The notes under the pieces were generated by a model. The model did not search any database. It was not told the DNA's origin and saw only the letters and a list, made by a program, of their open reading frames with translations. This document shows positions 44,707-57,504 of a stretch of 64,000 nucleotides of DNA, in pieces. Source of the stretch: Harmothoe impar. Taxonomy: Eukaryota; Annelida; Polychaeta; Phyllodocida; Polynoidae. The number at the start of each line of letters is the position of its first letter. Within the stretch, counting starts at the first letter, position 1. The position numbers and the translations under genes are program-made. Location: the NCBI GenBank assembly GCA_947462335.1, contig OX381717.1, forward strand, positions 41,831,523 through 41,895,522. The letters run 5' to 3'.

Positions 44707-45441
44707 TTAGGGGCAGAGGATAGTGGCCAGGCACGGGTGGGTCACCAGGCCCTTCTCTCGCTGCCTTTGATTAAAGTGAGATACTAGTGTGGCTTTTGCC
44801 TTGTCTTTGAAGATAGTTTTGGATTTGGCTTTGCGGCATGAAATGTTCAGGTGATTCCACAGTTCGATTCCTCTATAGAGAGGACTTTTTCTAGAGCCCA
44901 TTAGATTGGTCTTAGGGTACTTCAGCAGCCCTGTGTCGGTTGAGCGCATCACTCGCCCTCCCGGCGCAGGGCCCTGAAACTCTATACCCAGAGCAGAGTT
45001 ATCGTGTGTGCCAGCATACATGTACTTATAGAACATCAGAAGCAATTGTAAATCATATCCGACAGAAAGGTAGTCAATATTAGCATCGTGATGGAGATCC
45101 GCAATGTGATCCCTAGCTCGAGCTTTTAAACACAGGCGGAGACACTTGTTTTGAACGAGTTGTAGGCGTTTGTGTTGGGTGTCGGTCACACCGTTAAACA
45201 AATACCCACAATACTCCATCACAGGCAGTATTGTTTGCTTGTAAACTAAAGTCGCTGTTCTATTAGTCATTTTATCGCGCATTTTTTGCAGCATTACATT
45301 TCTGAAGTTGGCACTGTTCACCTGTTTACTTATTGAGTTTTCTAGGGTGAGATTATTATCTATGATTACTCCGAGGTATTCATATTGACTTACAGTCTCC
45401 ATATGAATAAATATGATATTTTCATGACAATTTAGTGGCAT
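44707..45441 (-). CDS. 5'-truncated LINE: C-terminal end of reverse transcriptase ORF2
   Basis: About 244 codons. Residues 18-31 (SQYEYLGVIIDNNL) and the following KMRDKMTNRTATLVYKQTIL, MEYCGYLFNGV, LQLVQNKCLRLCL segments form the thumb and C-terminal region that follows the RT palm in CR1/L2/Jockey-like LINEs. The palm with its YXDD box is absent: the frame is closed by a TAA immediately before the ATG at 45,441. This is the usual 5' truncation from incomplete target-primed reverse transcription. The C-terminus (GIELWNHLN, then a basic segment) ends at TAA 44,709. The frame is intact over its length, so the insertion is not old. The exact LINE clade is not determined. Confidence 0.85.
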   Translation of the reverse strand: MPLNCHENIIFIHMETVSQYEYLGVIIDNNLTLENSISKQVNSANFRNVMLQKMRDKMTNRTATLVYKQTILPVMEYCGYLFNGVTDTQHKRLQLVQNKCLRLCLKARARDHIADLHHDANIDYLSVGYDLQLLLMFYKYMYAGTHDNSALGIEFQGPAPGGRVMRSTDTGLLKYPKTNLMGSRKSPLYRGIELWNHLNISCRKAKSKTIFKDKAKATLVSHFNQRQREKGLVTHPCLATILCP

Positions 45442-45459
45442 TTACTGGAATTTGAATAA

Positions 45460-46044
45460 TAAAAAGAAAGTGAGACTTTAACCAAGTTATTAGCTGCTCA
45501 AATGCAAATATGACCATTTAGAGTCTACCTGATGCACTCTACCTAGACTTAAAGTGGCATAATCACTGAGCGTTTCCCACTCACAATTCTAGTACTGTTC
45601 TAGTCTACTATGTGGTTAAGTTCGAGTGGTGAGAATGCCCCTTTAAGCTATGACAATGTGTACATATCCGCACTCTTATCTACTTACACAGGCACCCCCG
45701 TGCACCTAGACCTCCTCGCTCCATTACCATTTCAGTTTTCTTCTTTCCACGAGACAGTAGTCTTTAGGGTTGATGTCCATCTAAAGGTATGTAGTGTTTC
45801 CAATCCCTTCCTATCATTCCATCCAAGTCACGAAAGCAGAAATACTAAATAAACTAAGAAAATAGTTTGTCATACAAAAATATAGACTCAGTGAAAATGT
45901 ATATGCATGTTGGTGTTATTCCAGAATCTTTACAAATTATGATTGGTAGAAATGTTAAAAAGTGTTGAGGAAAAATAGAGATATCAATAGTACAACTTTA
46001 GTTGTCCTCGAGATGTATAGAAAACCTCCCGAATCAGCGTTGAC
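45460..46044. other. Gene-less stretch
   Basis: The 80-codon frame at 45,610-45,852 has no domain. Nothing else recognised. Confidence 0.5.
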
Positions 46045-46220
46045 AGAAGAATAATCACACAGACTGGGGCAAGTCTAGGCGTCCAAGTCACCTACTTTCA
46101 GGCACTTCTCTCAATTTTCCAGCTCCAATTTGTAACCCATTCCTCCTACCCCTATAAATATACTGCCTGGACAAGACCCATACATTGGCCTCTAACACTG
46201 ACATAAATCATTGTCCCAAA
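46045..46220. repeat. Repeat family R6, copy 3
   Basis: GACAGAAGAATAATCACACA, GGGGCAAGTCTAGGC, CAATTTGTAACCC and CCCATACATTGGCC follow the order of copies 1 and 2. Confidence 0.6.
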
Positions 46221-46964
46221 GTGTAAGTAGGCATGGGTATAGGGTTAGACCCTTGGAACCCATTTGTGGGTCATGTGGAGGCATTTGCCCCTTTATTATC
46301 CATAGGTTGCTACATATAGTAGTTTTTCAGCATATAGCTGCTGCAGGTTTTCTCCATTAACACCTAGCTTTTGCATATTCCAAATTGAAATACTCCTAAA
46401 TCATACATTAAATTTTCTCTTTGCTTATATATGGCAGCTGTTCAGATACATATCCATTTCATTGTACACATAGGATTGTAAACAGCTTACACACATATGA
46501 TTCGATCACCATTGGACCAGAACAAACCCTAACAGCTTTTGACCATTGATTGTCATTATAATGGATACTGGTGAGCAGAGTTTTATCCTTGCATCATGCC
46601 AACCCTTTGGGAGAGTTTCAACCTTGATGATGAACAAATTCTTCTCAGAGCAGATTCACCAGCACTGCAACCATGCGTTATGCATCATGCAGTTTGCAGC
46701 TCGTAAAGGCTAAATATCAGAGAAGGTAGATGGTAAAGCCATATAATGTGGTTTAGTATAAGACAAGGTATAGAAAGAGCATAGATACTGCGAAAAAGCA
46801 CATTGAAAAAACTGTTGAAAGGCACACATGTAATTGACCCTAGACTAAGCTCGGAGCTCATAACTTGCTGCATTAATGCATCATCTAGATCAGGAGTGTA
46901 TCAATACCATATCAAGATCACACATGATTGCAGCACCATCACCATATTCAATAGTGCTCCAATC
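46221..46964. other. Gene-less stretch with an R1 fragment
   Basis: The region 46,590-46,690 (GCATCATGCCAACCCTTTGG, ATGCGTTATGCATCATG) is an R1-type fragment. No gene. Confidence 0.45.
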
Positions 46965-47645
46965 ATTCATTAAGCTAACAAAAAGAATAGTGCACTATGC
47001 TGTCCTTAAATGGCAAGCTTTAGAGGACAGTAGACCCTGTGGCTAGCTACTTAGCCCTACATAGAGATCACCTTGTCCCGCTAAGTAATTTATCATGCTG
47101 GGCCTACAGAGTCTGGTTAGGTGTTCCTGGAGTGCAAGCTTAAATTGAGAATACTTTGGAAAATCAGCTCCCAATCCTTTTTTTCTAAAACTCTGTTTTT
47201 GCGCCTTGCCATTGGTACCAGCTGGGAGCATAGCCTATGCTGTATAATGTATTGACCCAATCTGTGTTTATATTTTGGTTGTCTTCATATCCATACTATG
47301 ATCTGAGTTTACTCGATTTTATAGAAATCAAATCAGGCTTCACAAACATACAAAACAAAAGTAAAACTTACGTTGCATGCTCTGGAAAAAAGCTATTATT
47401 CTAATAAGAAAGTCAGGTAAATTACACTTCCTCTTTGTGCATATGTGCACTAGTTCTTACTATTTCTATAGTAACAGGATGTTTTGTAAGCACAACGTCA
47501 GTGAAAACCTTGAGGGAGAAGGAAAAGGTATTAGGTGTGAAGCAAAGGCTACATTAGTATCCAGGAAGGTCTTATAGAAGTTCTAGAAGTGCAAACTTTG
47601 AATGGTTCCATTGGGAGAACTCAGGGACTCCAACCTAACACCCTC
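46965..47645. repeat. Dispersed repeat family R9, copy 2
   Basis: Starts at AAGCTAACAAAAAGAATAG and ends near GAATGGTTCCATTGGGAGAA. It follows the order of copy 1 inside the 39-42 kb foldback element. Confidence 0.75.
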
Positions 47646-47649
47646 CTAT

Positions 47650-49339
47650 ACTAGGAAGTCCCACTCCCTGGAGAGAGGGAGGTATCGCAGGAATTCTCAA
47701 GACAATCCTTTACTATAGGCAATTCCTTCTTTACCATTCCATTCATAATTCTTCTTTACTTTCGGCTAATATGACTGTTGGACCTATGGCAAAGAAAAAA
47801 GAGTTTAGGGCAAACTGATCCTAGCTACAAAATAGAGCAAACACTAGCATTTCTCCTAGTCGAATTCCAAGACCCTTATACCCACTAGTCAAAATCACGA
47901 TTAATTAGTCAATAATTATTTCCACCCCGAGACTTGATTCATATGCTTTCTCTGTTTCTAGGCTGTAGTTAAAATATGATAGAATAATCAGATCTATTTC
48001 CCATAATCCTAGATAGGGGCCTATAAATGTTGACTGGAAGACACATTATTTGACCTATCCTCCATTCCTCTATTCTGCTGGCTTCTCCACCTCTTGTTTG
48101 CCTCTAGCGTTTCTGAGTTTCTGCCTATTCCAATACCTAACTCGATTACACTGCTTCTCTCCTTCCTGATAAGAATGGAGGCCCGATAGGGAGGGGGATA
48201 GAAGGTAAATAGGTACCCTATAGGTATCTCATGTCCCACTATCCATACGGACCCCCTCCAGACACCACTCTCCAGACGCAGGCTTTGTGCACCCTAACAT
48301 ATGTCGATCTCACATCGATAGGAATACCATTCTAACACTATGCCTGGGGAGTGATCCTTTATCTTCACGCAAAAAGAGAGAAATATAAAAATAACAGAAA
48401 CTCGATTGAATAAGAAAATCTCCAAAGAGAAATATATACAATTTTAGGCAGTCAAGAAAGAGCAAAATGCGAAAAGAAAAACACCAAGAAAGAAGTCTCT
48501 TGGGGCTTCGTCTCGCCTGTTCTCGCCCAAAGTCTCGTCTGGCTATCACGTGATGCTGGCGTGATCTCATGTGGCAACCATGGGTAATTGTCAGAGGAGT
48601 GAAAACATCCAGCGTCTGTCTCTAGTGGCGCCCCCAGTGAGGGATTGGGGAACTATCAGTGTTAAACAGCCTGGAGATAGGGACTTGATGTTAATGCTTG
48701 GTATCAGGAGACTGATGGTATCTGGATGGGTCCTTAAATAATCAGAGGTCTTATCTGCCCTATATCTGACTGTGTGTGATATAATTTACTGTTATAAAGG
48801 CATCATAAACCAAAATGAATATTAAAAGTTTATAACGTATCGAGGATGGGTAGATAATATGGATGAATAGGCTACAATAAATTAACAACAGAGTCAAGGT
48901 TTTTATGCGTCAGTCGACTGACATAAAAATTTTGACATTTTAACGATGTCGACTTGATTTCAATGACATATTTAAATCGATATGATAATTTGGCATTCTT
49001 GCAAACTGTCCCCTCACATCAGATTATACATAAGTGTTTAGGGTATACAAACAGTATTGCATTCTAGGTCGATTCACTCCTAATGTCAAATACTGATTGG
49101 GAGGAAAGCTTTTCATGTCCGCTGTTTACTGGGCCGACTGGACTATACATTTGGACGGTGGATATTAGCTTGTCTAAAACCCCAGTTTGACTATACTACT
49201 AGCAGCTGACTAGTGACCTACAATTCCTCTCCTCTCTTTTTCCCCTATTCGCCCTCATTACTTTACCAGTTTGGCCCTTTCAGTGAAATCCAATTGTATC
49301 TTCAGCCGACTTGGCTAATTTCCCAAGATCTAAAAACAT
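47650..49339. other. Gene-less stretch
   Basis: No gene recognised. A short ACGTGAT/CTCGTCT-rich region at about 48,510-48,570 is not a clear promoter. Confidence 0.5.
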
Positions 49340-51865
49340 CTAAGTAGGGGGGGGGGTGTTAAATGGCTAATTTTGTCGTACGGTTTCAGGGACAGGCTCA
49401 AATTATGCATTTGGGACCCAAAACTCGGGAAATCACAAAAAAATAATTTTTGGACCCCTGTGACCCCCCCCATACATGGGGTCCGAAGATCGGCCAAATA
49501 GTGAGAAAACAGCCCAAATTCAGGCTTTAAGATTCCTACTCAAACCTCACCATGCCTTCATGAAAATGGTCAGAAACTTTCATTTGGGACCCAAAGAGAG
49601 CATTTTAAGTCATATTGTTGTGATTATAGGGTGTTTCCCCCTCTGGAGAGGGGGTGCGTCCATGGTAAAATGCCGATAAATCAGCTTTTTTGAAGGCATT
49701 TGCTCCTATACAATCAGGTCCCTATACTGCCATAAAACATCATCATGAACCATTCTGGAGGGCCCCCTGTTTCTGTTAACTACCCCCTATGACCCCTAAC
49801 CCCCCCCCCCCCCCCCATAGCATGCACCAATAGCTATCAGATAACTCCCTTCCCCCCTCCGCCCTCTATATTACACTGTACTCAGATTGTCAGGATCTTT
49901 GAACATCAAAAGTCATCCAAAGACACCTTAGCCTGTCTTGGGAGTAAGACAGTGGTGTGTTTAAAAGAGGGGTGGGGGATATGGAAGGGGCCCAGACCTC
50001 CTCCCTTACCCTATCAGACATGAGAGGAGGCCTACCTCAGTCCATCTAAGAACTCCAACCATCAGACCTCTTATGATCTATTTATCATACATGCATGAAT
50101 GGCTTCTTCACCTCAACAGAAAACTGATAAGGGACCCAAAGAGACTATTACAGGTTATATTCTTGTGATTGCATGAATATAACCCAAATTTTAGAGGGCC
50201 TTTGCTTCAATATATTTGAATTGTCAACATATTAAAATGAGTTTAGATCAGATAGATAATACCCTTTTCAAAGGCCTCTATATTCAATTTGAATTAACCT
50301 ACCAATGATTACAGCCCCCCCCCCCTCCATTCTATGCCTAGTACCTCACCCCATGTGTATTCATAGTCAAGATGACTGCTTCATGTTGTTACACTTATTA
50401 TACATAGTAATTCTATGATAGTTATAGCAGAGATCTAATGTTAACATCACTAATCACCTGATACTACAATGAATAAAAACCCTGACTCTCCTCCTTAACC
50501 AAGTGGTTAAATGCATAGAATGATGGATGGTAGAGGGGTGATGGGGGGGGGGGGGAGCCTGCAAATGACTCCAAATAAGGACTGGTGTCCATATCTCTTA
50601 GTCTACACCTTGCATGGTTAGTATCCTAGACATAAGACAAGAGATAATTATTTAATTCAATTCTCTGAGGTGTTAAATAAATACTCTGAACCCTAAATAT
50701 TATTGGAGCCAATAACAAACCCTGCAATTATATTATGGGGAGGGGTAGGTAACCCTGATACCTCATTTGCAATGCTAAAGATCAGGTTTTGTCAAAGACG
50801 GGCATACATGCAACATCTGAGGGTGCTGCTATAATATTCAGATATATGAAAATATAACATAGGCATGGTGCTTGGTAGATCTATGCCATCCCCTATATGG
50901 GGTAAAGGGTAAGTTGGTAGAACCTAATATCAAACTTTGAGGACAGATGAATACATATCTTGAAATTAAACCAAATATTGAACCCAAATTTGACTTGAAG
51001 TACAGTATCCCTCTACTAGCTGTAGTAGATACACCTACCAGGGTGATCTCAAGGACCCAGCTCACTCATTCTTTTTTTTTTTTTTTGGGGGGGGGGGGGG
51101 CTCTTTTGACCACACCACTGTCCCACATGGAGGGAGGGTTGGGCTGATGGTTGTACTGAGTATTATCGAGCCGAGGTGGGGGGGGGGGGTTATTTCATGC
51201 CTGTTAGTTTGGGGTGAGGGTGGGGATAGGGTGGAGGGGTGTCATAGGGGGTGGTTAACAGGAACAGGGAGCCCTCAAGAAAGGTTCAAACTATCAGACA
51301 GGTCTTATGTTAATACATTATTTCAGTGTAGGGTAATATAGAGGCGAAGGGGGGGGGGAGAGTTATCTGATGGCTATTGGTGCATGCTGGGGGGGGGGGG
51401 GTCATAGAGGGGAGTTAACAGAAAGAGGGGACCCTCCAGAAGGGTTTAATCTGCCTTATTAGGTGTCCTGATGATGTTTTATGGCAGTATAGGGATGTGA
51501 TTGTAAGGGAGCAAATGCCTTCAAAAAAGCTGATTTATCGGTATTTTACCGAGGACGAACCACCACCCCAGAGGGGGAAACACCCCTATAATCACAACAC
51601 TTTGACTTAAGATGGTCTCTTTGGGTCCCATATGAAGGTTTCTGACCATTTTCATGAAGTCATGATTTGAATTGAGAAGGAATCTGAAAGCCTGAATTTG
51701 GGCTGTTTTCTCACTATTTGGCCGATCTTCGGACCCTATGTACGGGGGGGTCACGGGGGTCCGAAAAAAATATTTTTGTGATTTCCTGTGTTTTTGGACC
51801 CAAATGCATAGTTTGAGCCTGTCCCCGAAGAAAAGTAGATTTATCACCCCCCCTAATCTAAGGTG
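49340..51865. mobile_element. 2.5-kb foldback element with poly-G/C-rich arms
   Basis: The left arm (about 49,340-49,885) and right arm (about 51,325-51,865) are inverted copies. Shared: GGGTCCGAAGATCGGCCAAA, TAGTGAGAAAACAGCCCAAA, TTCATGAAAATGGTCAGAAA, ATTTATCGGCATTTTACC-type and GTGCATGCTATGGGG-type blocks, and poly-C/G runs. The centre is about 1.4 kb without a transposase. The outermost bases are poly-G (TAGGGGGGGG) and no target duplication could be read. Confidence 0.8.
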
Positions 51866-51869
51866 CAAA

Positions 51870-52440
51870 AATGTAAAGCAACCAAACGTTATAGTGCTAA
51901 AGGTTCTCTGACCGAATTTATTCGATGAGATACGTGCTATATACCTTTATGGTCCAAATATTTAAATGGTAACTTAGACCATTCCTAAGAAAATTCGTTT
52001 GGTCATGCAGCGTTATGGTCATCGTCCACTGGGCTCTAATTGACCGAAGTTATTAAGGAAATGTATTAGCTCAATATCGGCCGAAAATTCCCAATGGACG
52101 CTGGCCATGAGTTTAGAATGCTCAATATTTCCATAATAGCCTTCATACAAAGATTCAACCGCTAGTACTCATCCCAAACACAAATAGAATTGGTTGGTAA
52201 ATCATCATCGCCTTAGCGTTAACTTTCTGTAAATCCCCGCGAGTCCATAATTTAAGGGTTATGGCCCATTAGTGCTGCATAATTCTACCTAAAATGCCTT
52301 AAAAGCATTATAAACAAACCTTGTTTTACGACGATATGGGGCACTTTCCTTCCCATTTAAACACCCGTTGTTCTGCATAATGTGGTTAGAGGCTTCACAA
52401 AAACAGAGACTAAAGAGGGAAGTCTTCCCCCCGTAAAGGC
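51870..52440. other. Gene-less stretch
   Basis: No gene or strong repeat recognised. Lies directly upstream of a TATA-type promoter candidate. Confidence 0.5.
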
Positions 52441-52450
52441 TCAACGCCCC

Positions 52451-52490
52451 TATATATAGGGCTGAGTACCTGTCCCGACTGCACTCTGAC
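52451..52490 (+). promoter_or_regulatory. Candidate TATA core promoter
   Basis: CCCCTATATATAGGGCTG is followed about 32 nt later by a CTGCACTCTGAC start-like sequence, with GC-rich surroundings. No open frame with a recognised product follows within 400 bp, so the transcript is unknown. Confidence 0.35.
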
Positions 52491-52856
52491 TGTTACTGCA
52501 CGTCCAGTAATATCTGCGGGTTTAAAGAACAGACATATCTTCCATTTCTCAAAACTGTATCTATCACTGTATATGTCCACACTATTAATTATGTTGATGT
52601 AGATAAGCAGTTAAATCCAATGTACTACGTCTTACGCTATTATATACTATAGTATTAGTGTAGTGAGCAGTCTCAGATGCACTAGTGTTAGGTCTGGACT
52701 AGCTTCCTCAATATCACTATACCCAGATGCATCATTTTTTCTTGCACCGTGGGTCTGCTATCCATAAGCATGCCTTCCTCGCTCTCCCCAAATCCTTCTC
52801 CAGACCCCCCCCCCCAACCCCCCTCCCCCCACCCTCTAAGCCTTTCCTACTCCCCA

Positions 52857-53092
52857 CACAGAGAAAAGAAGTAGAATCGCTGTGACTCCCGACTTGATCA
52901 CTGAGGTAACTCTCCCCAGGGCTCTGAAGTGACTCCCTAACATTAGCAGGACTCTATAATAACTCTATAATGACTCCTATTCTAAGACTCTAATGATTAG
53001 GAGTCGCTTTAGAGTCGTGGGGAGAGTTACCTCAGTGATTGAGTCCGGACTTCCATTTTGGAGTCACCATGATTCTACTTCTTTTCTCTGTG
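52857..53092. repeat. Hairpin MITE-like element, arms about 65 bp
   Basis: CACAGAGAAAAGAAGTAGAA and TTCTACTTCTTTTCTCTGTG are exact inverses at the two ends. The arms continue with GAGGTAACTCTCCCC and its mirror. The loop holds several GACTCC/GAGTC units. Confidence 0.9.
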
Positions 53093-53094
53093 CA

Positions 53095-55315
53095 CTCCCT
53101 CTCCTCCTCATCCCTCGTCCCTCTCCAGATCCCTCCTCAGACATTGCTTTCTCCCTCACGTGAGCAGTAACAACCCTATCTCATCTGACCCTGCCCTCTT
53201 AAGTCATAACTCGGTCACGTGACATAGCCTGGTCATGTGACCACCATACTAGAGCACGTGCTTCCCGGCCCCACCTTCTCCCCACTCTAGCCTTGACTTG
53301 TTTCCAGAAGCTAGGAACAGGTCCTGGGACTAACATGGCTAGTTTGCACGAAATCCTCTGCACAAAACAGTGCAAAAGATTTCCATTGTGTTCGCCCCCT
53401 AAAAATAAATGCAAAGTTTCTTTGCAACGCTTCTCTGCAACCTGACTATCTAGCAAGAAAACAGTAGTGGTAAAGTTATTATTCATACCTTATAGCCTGG
53501 TTAATGAATCACAATCATGCAACAAGAGTTTCCAATACCAAACATAAGGCGCGTGTAAGGGTTATTTATGCACACAATCATTCTTTGCCAGCATCCGTGT
53601 TACTACTATAGTTGCTAGAATCAATAATCTTATGTTCGATTCTCACCAATTTGATAATGGCCAAAACATAAATTGCGATTTTGAGTATTAATCATTTGGG
53701 TTGAGTAATTTGTAAATCATTAGTAACCTTTATTCCTCCTTAAAACCAGGAAAACTAATCAATAAATTACTAGTTATCGGGAAAACAAAATTTTAATATG
53801 ATAGCAGCTGGTCGGTACTCTGACCACAGGTTTCTCATGATGTACGTTTCTACCACCAGTCCAAACCGTGGATGAAAACTCCAAACTTCATTATTTTTTT
53901 GAAATTTTGCCAAACTGGTAAGAATCGATCGTTATGGTATTACAACACAGTATATCTGTAGAGATCAGTATTTGATGCTCCTTCAATGCAAAGCGGTCCA
54001 GCAATGATGACAATGGTGTTGCCTAGACTCTGGATCCCAAAGATCAAACTATAACCCCACCCTGGTATCTTAATAGCAAACCTCTAGCCTACCCAACACT
54101 GACTCCATCCACAATGATATCTACTCCCCCCCCCCGCTAGCACCTGCAAATTGCACTGAATAAAAAGGGACGTTTTCTCATAAGTTGAGCAATTTTTCAA
54201 TAGGTGGATGGCAATATTTCACCTTCCTTATCAGTTTTCTGTTATCTACACTGTTATGAGCTGCTCCCCAGACCCAATTCACACTTGGTAGATAAGGGAG
54301 TTGCTCACGCCATAAGGCCATTAGGATAGCCCTAGCTATTAAGGCGCTGCCGCATGTGTTGTATAAGCATGGGCGTGGCATAAGGGGAATTGTCACTTTT
54401 GTATAACAGTACAGTGAAGTGCCCCCTATTATATGTAGGGACCCTTGCTATTACTTAGACACCCCTGTTTTTTTGTCAGCTCTATACATAACAAGAAGAT
54501 GTCGGGCCCACACTGTTAGAAGTTAATGTAAACAACCCATGGTGAATGAGCATCAGTTTCTTCACGGGGGGTGCGGAGAATGGCCATTTTCGTACTTAAG
54601 CATAGTAACTTTGTTTCTCTACATGAAATAAATAATGGTTGAAGGAACTTCCAGGGGTCAAGCTCTAGTGTGTGTTCAAGGTCAGGGTGTTAACAGTATC
54701 TATAGGCGTTCAGGATCCCTTTTCTCATCGGTACTGTGGTAACAAGCACCCTTGGGTGTTTGTCATAATTATTTGTATAGCTTAGGGCCTACTTATAATT
54801 ATGTCTCACATAGGAAAGTAAGCATAATCTCACAAGCTGCAATCGCTCATGAGATTCCCCTTAGAAACATAATATATTATTTTATTCAATTTCCAAAAGA
54901 AAAACAGCCCCTTGATGTGATGTTTTTTTCCCCATTCAGTGAGCTCTATACGATATCCCTTTATTACAAAGTACCAGCGCCTTCGGCGACTGGATTTTGA
55001 GGAAAAAAAGACAATTTTGGGATACAGGAAATAGGGCTTGAGTGCATCATGATATTCGTGTCATAGCAGCCCCCCCCCCCCATTCCCTACCGGGTCTGCC
55101 TGACCCCCCCCCCCCCACGACCCCCCAAATCTGCCCCTGCCTCCCCAGCCCTGCTCCTCCCCTCTCGCGCGGGAAGTGGTCATAGCAGCGTCCCATCGTC
55201 CCAGATAGCGGCAGTGATCACCATGACGACGCGCGTCCCTCACTACCTTACAGGCGGCTCACTCTTCAAGCACATTCTCTCGGCGGCACTCGACTCGAAA
55301 GTTTAACCTAACATA
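53095..55315. other. Gene-less stretch
   Basis: No coding exon identified. It contains poly-C tracts (about 54,126-54,134 and 55,069-55,115) and a GC-rich patch at 55,060-55,260. Frames of 60-95 codons have no domains. Confidence 0.5.
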
Positions 55316-55317
55316 TA

Positions 55318-56319
55318 CCCAGCTAGCATGGATACGTTGGGCCAACGTTGGCAATGGTCGGCACCGTCGCAGGCAATATTTCAACGTTGTTCCAACGTTG
55401 AAGTGCCAATGTTGGTACAACGTTGGCAAATCTATGTTGGACCAACATTGAAAATACTCCCAGTGATATGCCAACGTTGGTACAACATCAGATAATTCAT
55501 GTTGTGCCAACGTTGGCAAATCAATGTTGGACCAACGTTGAACATACTCTCAGCAATGAGAAAAAGACCAACGTTGGCCCAACGTTGTATTTCTAACCCC
55601 CACCAGAGGGCATGGAAGGTTGTATGGAAAGAGTTTGACCACCATCCCCATTATTTGTCCCCCATAATGGGGCATTAATAGGATCCCCCCTGGGTTGTAT
55701 AAATGTTTGAGCAAGAGATATTCCATTGATAAACTATTAAATGTTTAAGTACCAAATTTAGATGTGAGATAACATAATCTGACAACATTGATATGAAGAC
55801 ACCATTTTGTGGGTAAGGGCAAGCAGATAAGGTGTAAGGGTTGGGAGCTTATTTAGTATCACTTCTTGGCCCATTGGGCAAAGATCAAGGTGAAAATGCA
55901 AATAGAGAATGAATTGGCTGTCTCTAAAATGATGATTCTTGACAGCCATTGAGGGAAGTTGATCACATTTGAGGCTGAGAAATTATTACATTTTGGTACA
56001 ATATTGGGCCAACATCATGAATAAACATTGGGCCAAAGTCGGAAAATATACGTTGGAACAGCGTCATTTTCAGGCTCTAAATTTGGTTGGCTAGACGTTG
56101 TACCAACGTCATTAGACGTTGGTACAACGTCAAAAAACGGACGTTGGGCCAACGTCCTAATGTTGGGCCAACGTTGGGCCAACGTCATTTCTTTGCGACG
56201 TCAGGACGACGTTCTGATGGACGGACAAATGAACGTTGGCCCAACGTCAGAATCTGACGTCAGTCCAACATTGACTACTGTTGGTCCAACGTTGGCCCAA
56301 CGTATCTTTGCTGGCTGGG
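55318..56319. repeat. 1.0-kb non-autonomous element with CCCAGC ends and iterated CCAACGTTGG
   Basis: The ends CCCAGCTAGCATGGATACGT and its near-inverse (ACGTATCTTTGCTGGCTGGG) are flanked by TA on each side (55,316-55,317 and 56,320-56,321). Both subterminal regions (55,335-55,590 and 56,000-56,300) are packed with ACGTTGG/CCAACGT palindromes. The central 400 bp is unique. No transposase. A TA-duplicating non-autonomous DNA transposon is likely; the iterated palindromes could be transposase-binding sites. Confidence 0.85.
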
Positions 56320-56324
56320 TAGCT

Positions 56325-57500
56325 ACACAATAATAATTAGATTTAATGTCATCTATACAGAGTGAAATTATATGGACATTTACTGAGGAATGACATTGCA
56401 GATGACCATAAATACTCTATATTTATCTTATTTCAGTGACATGTTGAATGCCGAAAAAATGGCGGATAATTTGTCTAGCTTTCTCTTGTTGTTGTTAGGC
56501 ATTTCATGCGAGAGTATAGGTATTATGTATCCATTTTCTTTAAAATGTAATTTGATTTTGGGAATAACATAATCAATAGAAGGATTATAACATATGGCCT
56601 GCTGTAAATATAATTAGAGTAACTCTGGAGAGAAAAATCGAGTTAACTTTGAAAAAAGTACATAGTCGTATCTAGCCTCTTTTGGTTTATCTGTTCCTGT
56701 CAAGCACTCAAGCCTAATCCAATGGCATGGTTCGCTGGTGCCAAATAATGCCGTTTTATATATAGTGGAATTACGAGATTACAAGCTGTTTCATTTGGAA
56801 TTGAAGAAAAATATGAAGTTCAATGAAATTGCAATGAGGCTTTTTGATACATGCATGAGGAATACTGTAGAGAATATAGTCTTTTGGCTGGGCAAAGTAA
56901 CATGAGGTTATATACGAACATGTTACTTAGACACCCTGATGTTGCAGGTGGGACTAGCGGGGTACTGTTTCACCAAATTATGTATGCCGATAAGCTGAGG
57001 ACCTGATCTCGGTAAATGTTTTATGAAACCCCACCATTGCATTCCGCGGACAAAACATCATTCATTGCAAGGTCCCTGACCACTATATGTGACAGATTTG
57101 TGAAACCACAAAACATTTCGTGAGGTCCATAAACTATAATTGCAGATCAGATCTAGCTCCAGACTCGACCTTCAAAGATGATAGGATTATTCATATCTAA
57201 ACCTTGCAATCATTTTCGATAAAACATCCTCAATTCATTTAGGTAAACTCATGCAAGCAATAATTGCCATTTGCTCTTAGAATTCCACAAGGATTGCATT
57301 TAATTCTACTGTAGAGACAAAAGAGCACTGAAAACCCATTTTAGTGGGCATGACAATGGAAGTTTAATAACTTTCCAAATCATTTAGTCAGGTAATGCGT
57401 TTAAAATGAATACCTGACTGATGGATTAACAAAAAACATTCAATACATGGAAAGCTATAAACCAACATTGGAGTTCCCACGGTAACTACATTATTCACAG
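56325..57500. other. Gene-less stretch
   Basis: AT-rich. No gene or clear repeat recognised. Confidence 0.5.
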
Positions 57501-57504
57501 TTCT

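Noticed and set aside
55335..56300. CRISPR-like array (regular short palindromic repeats)
   Set aside because: Repeat spacing is irregular, the repeats sit in the ends of a TA-flanked transposon-like element, there are no cas genes and the DNA is eukaryotic.
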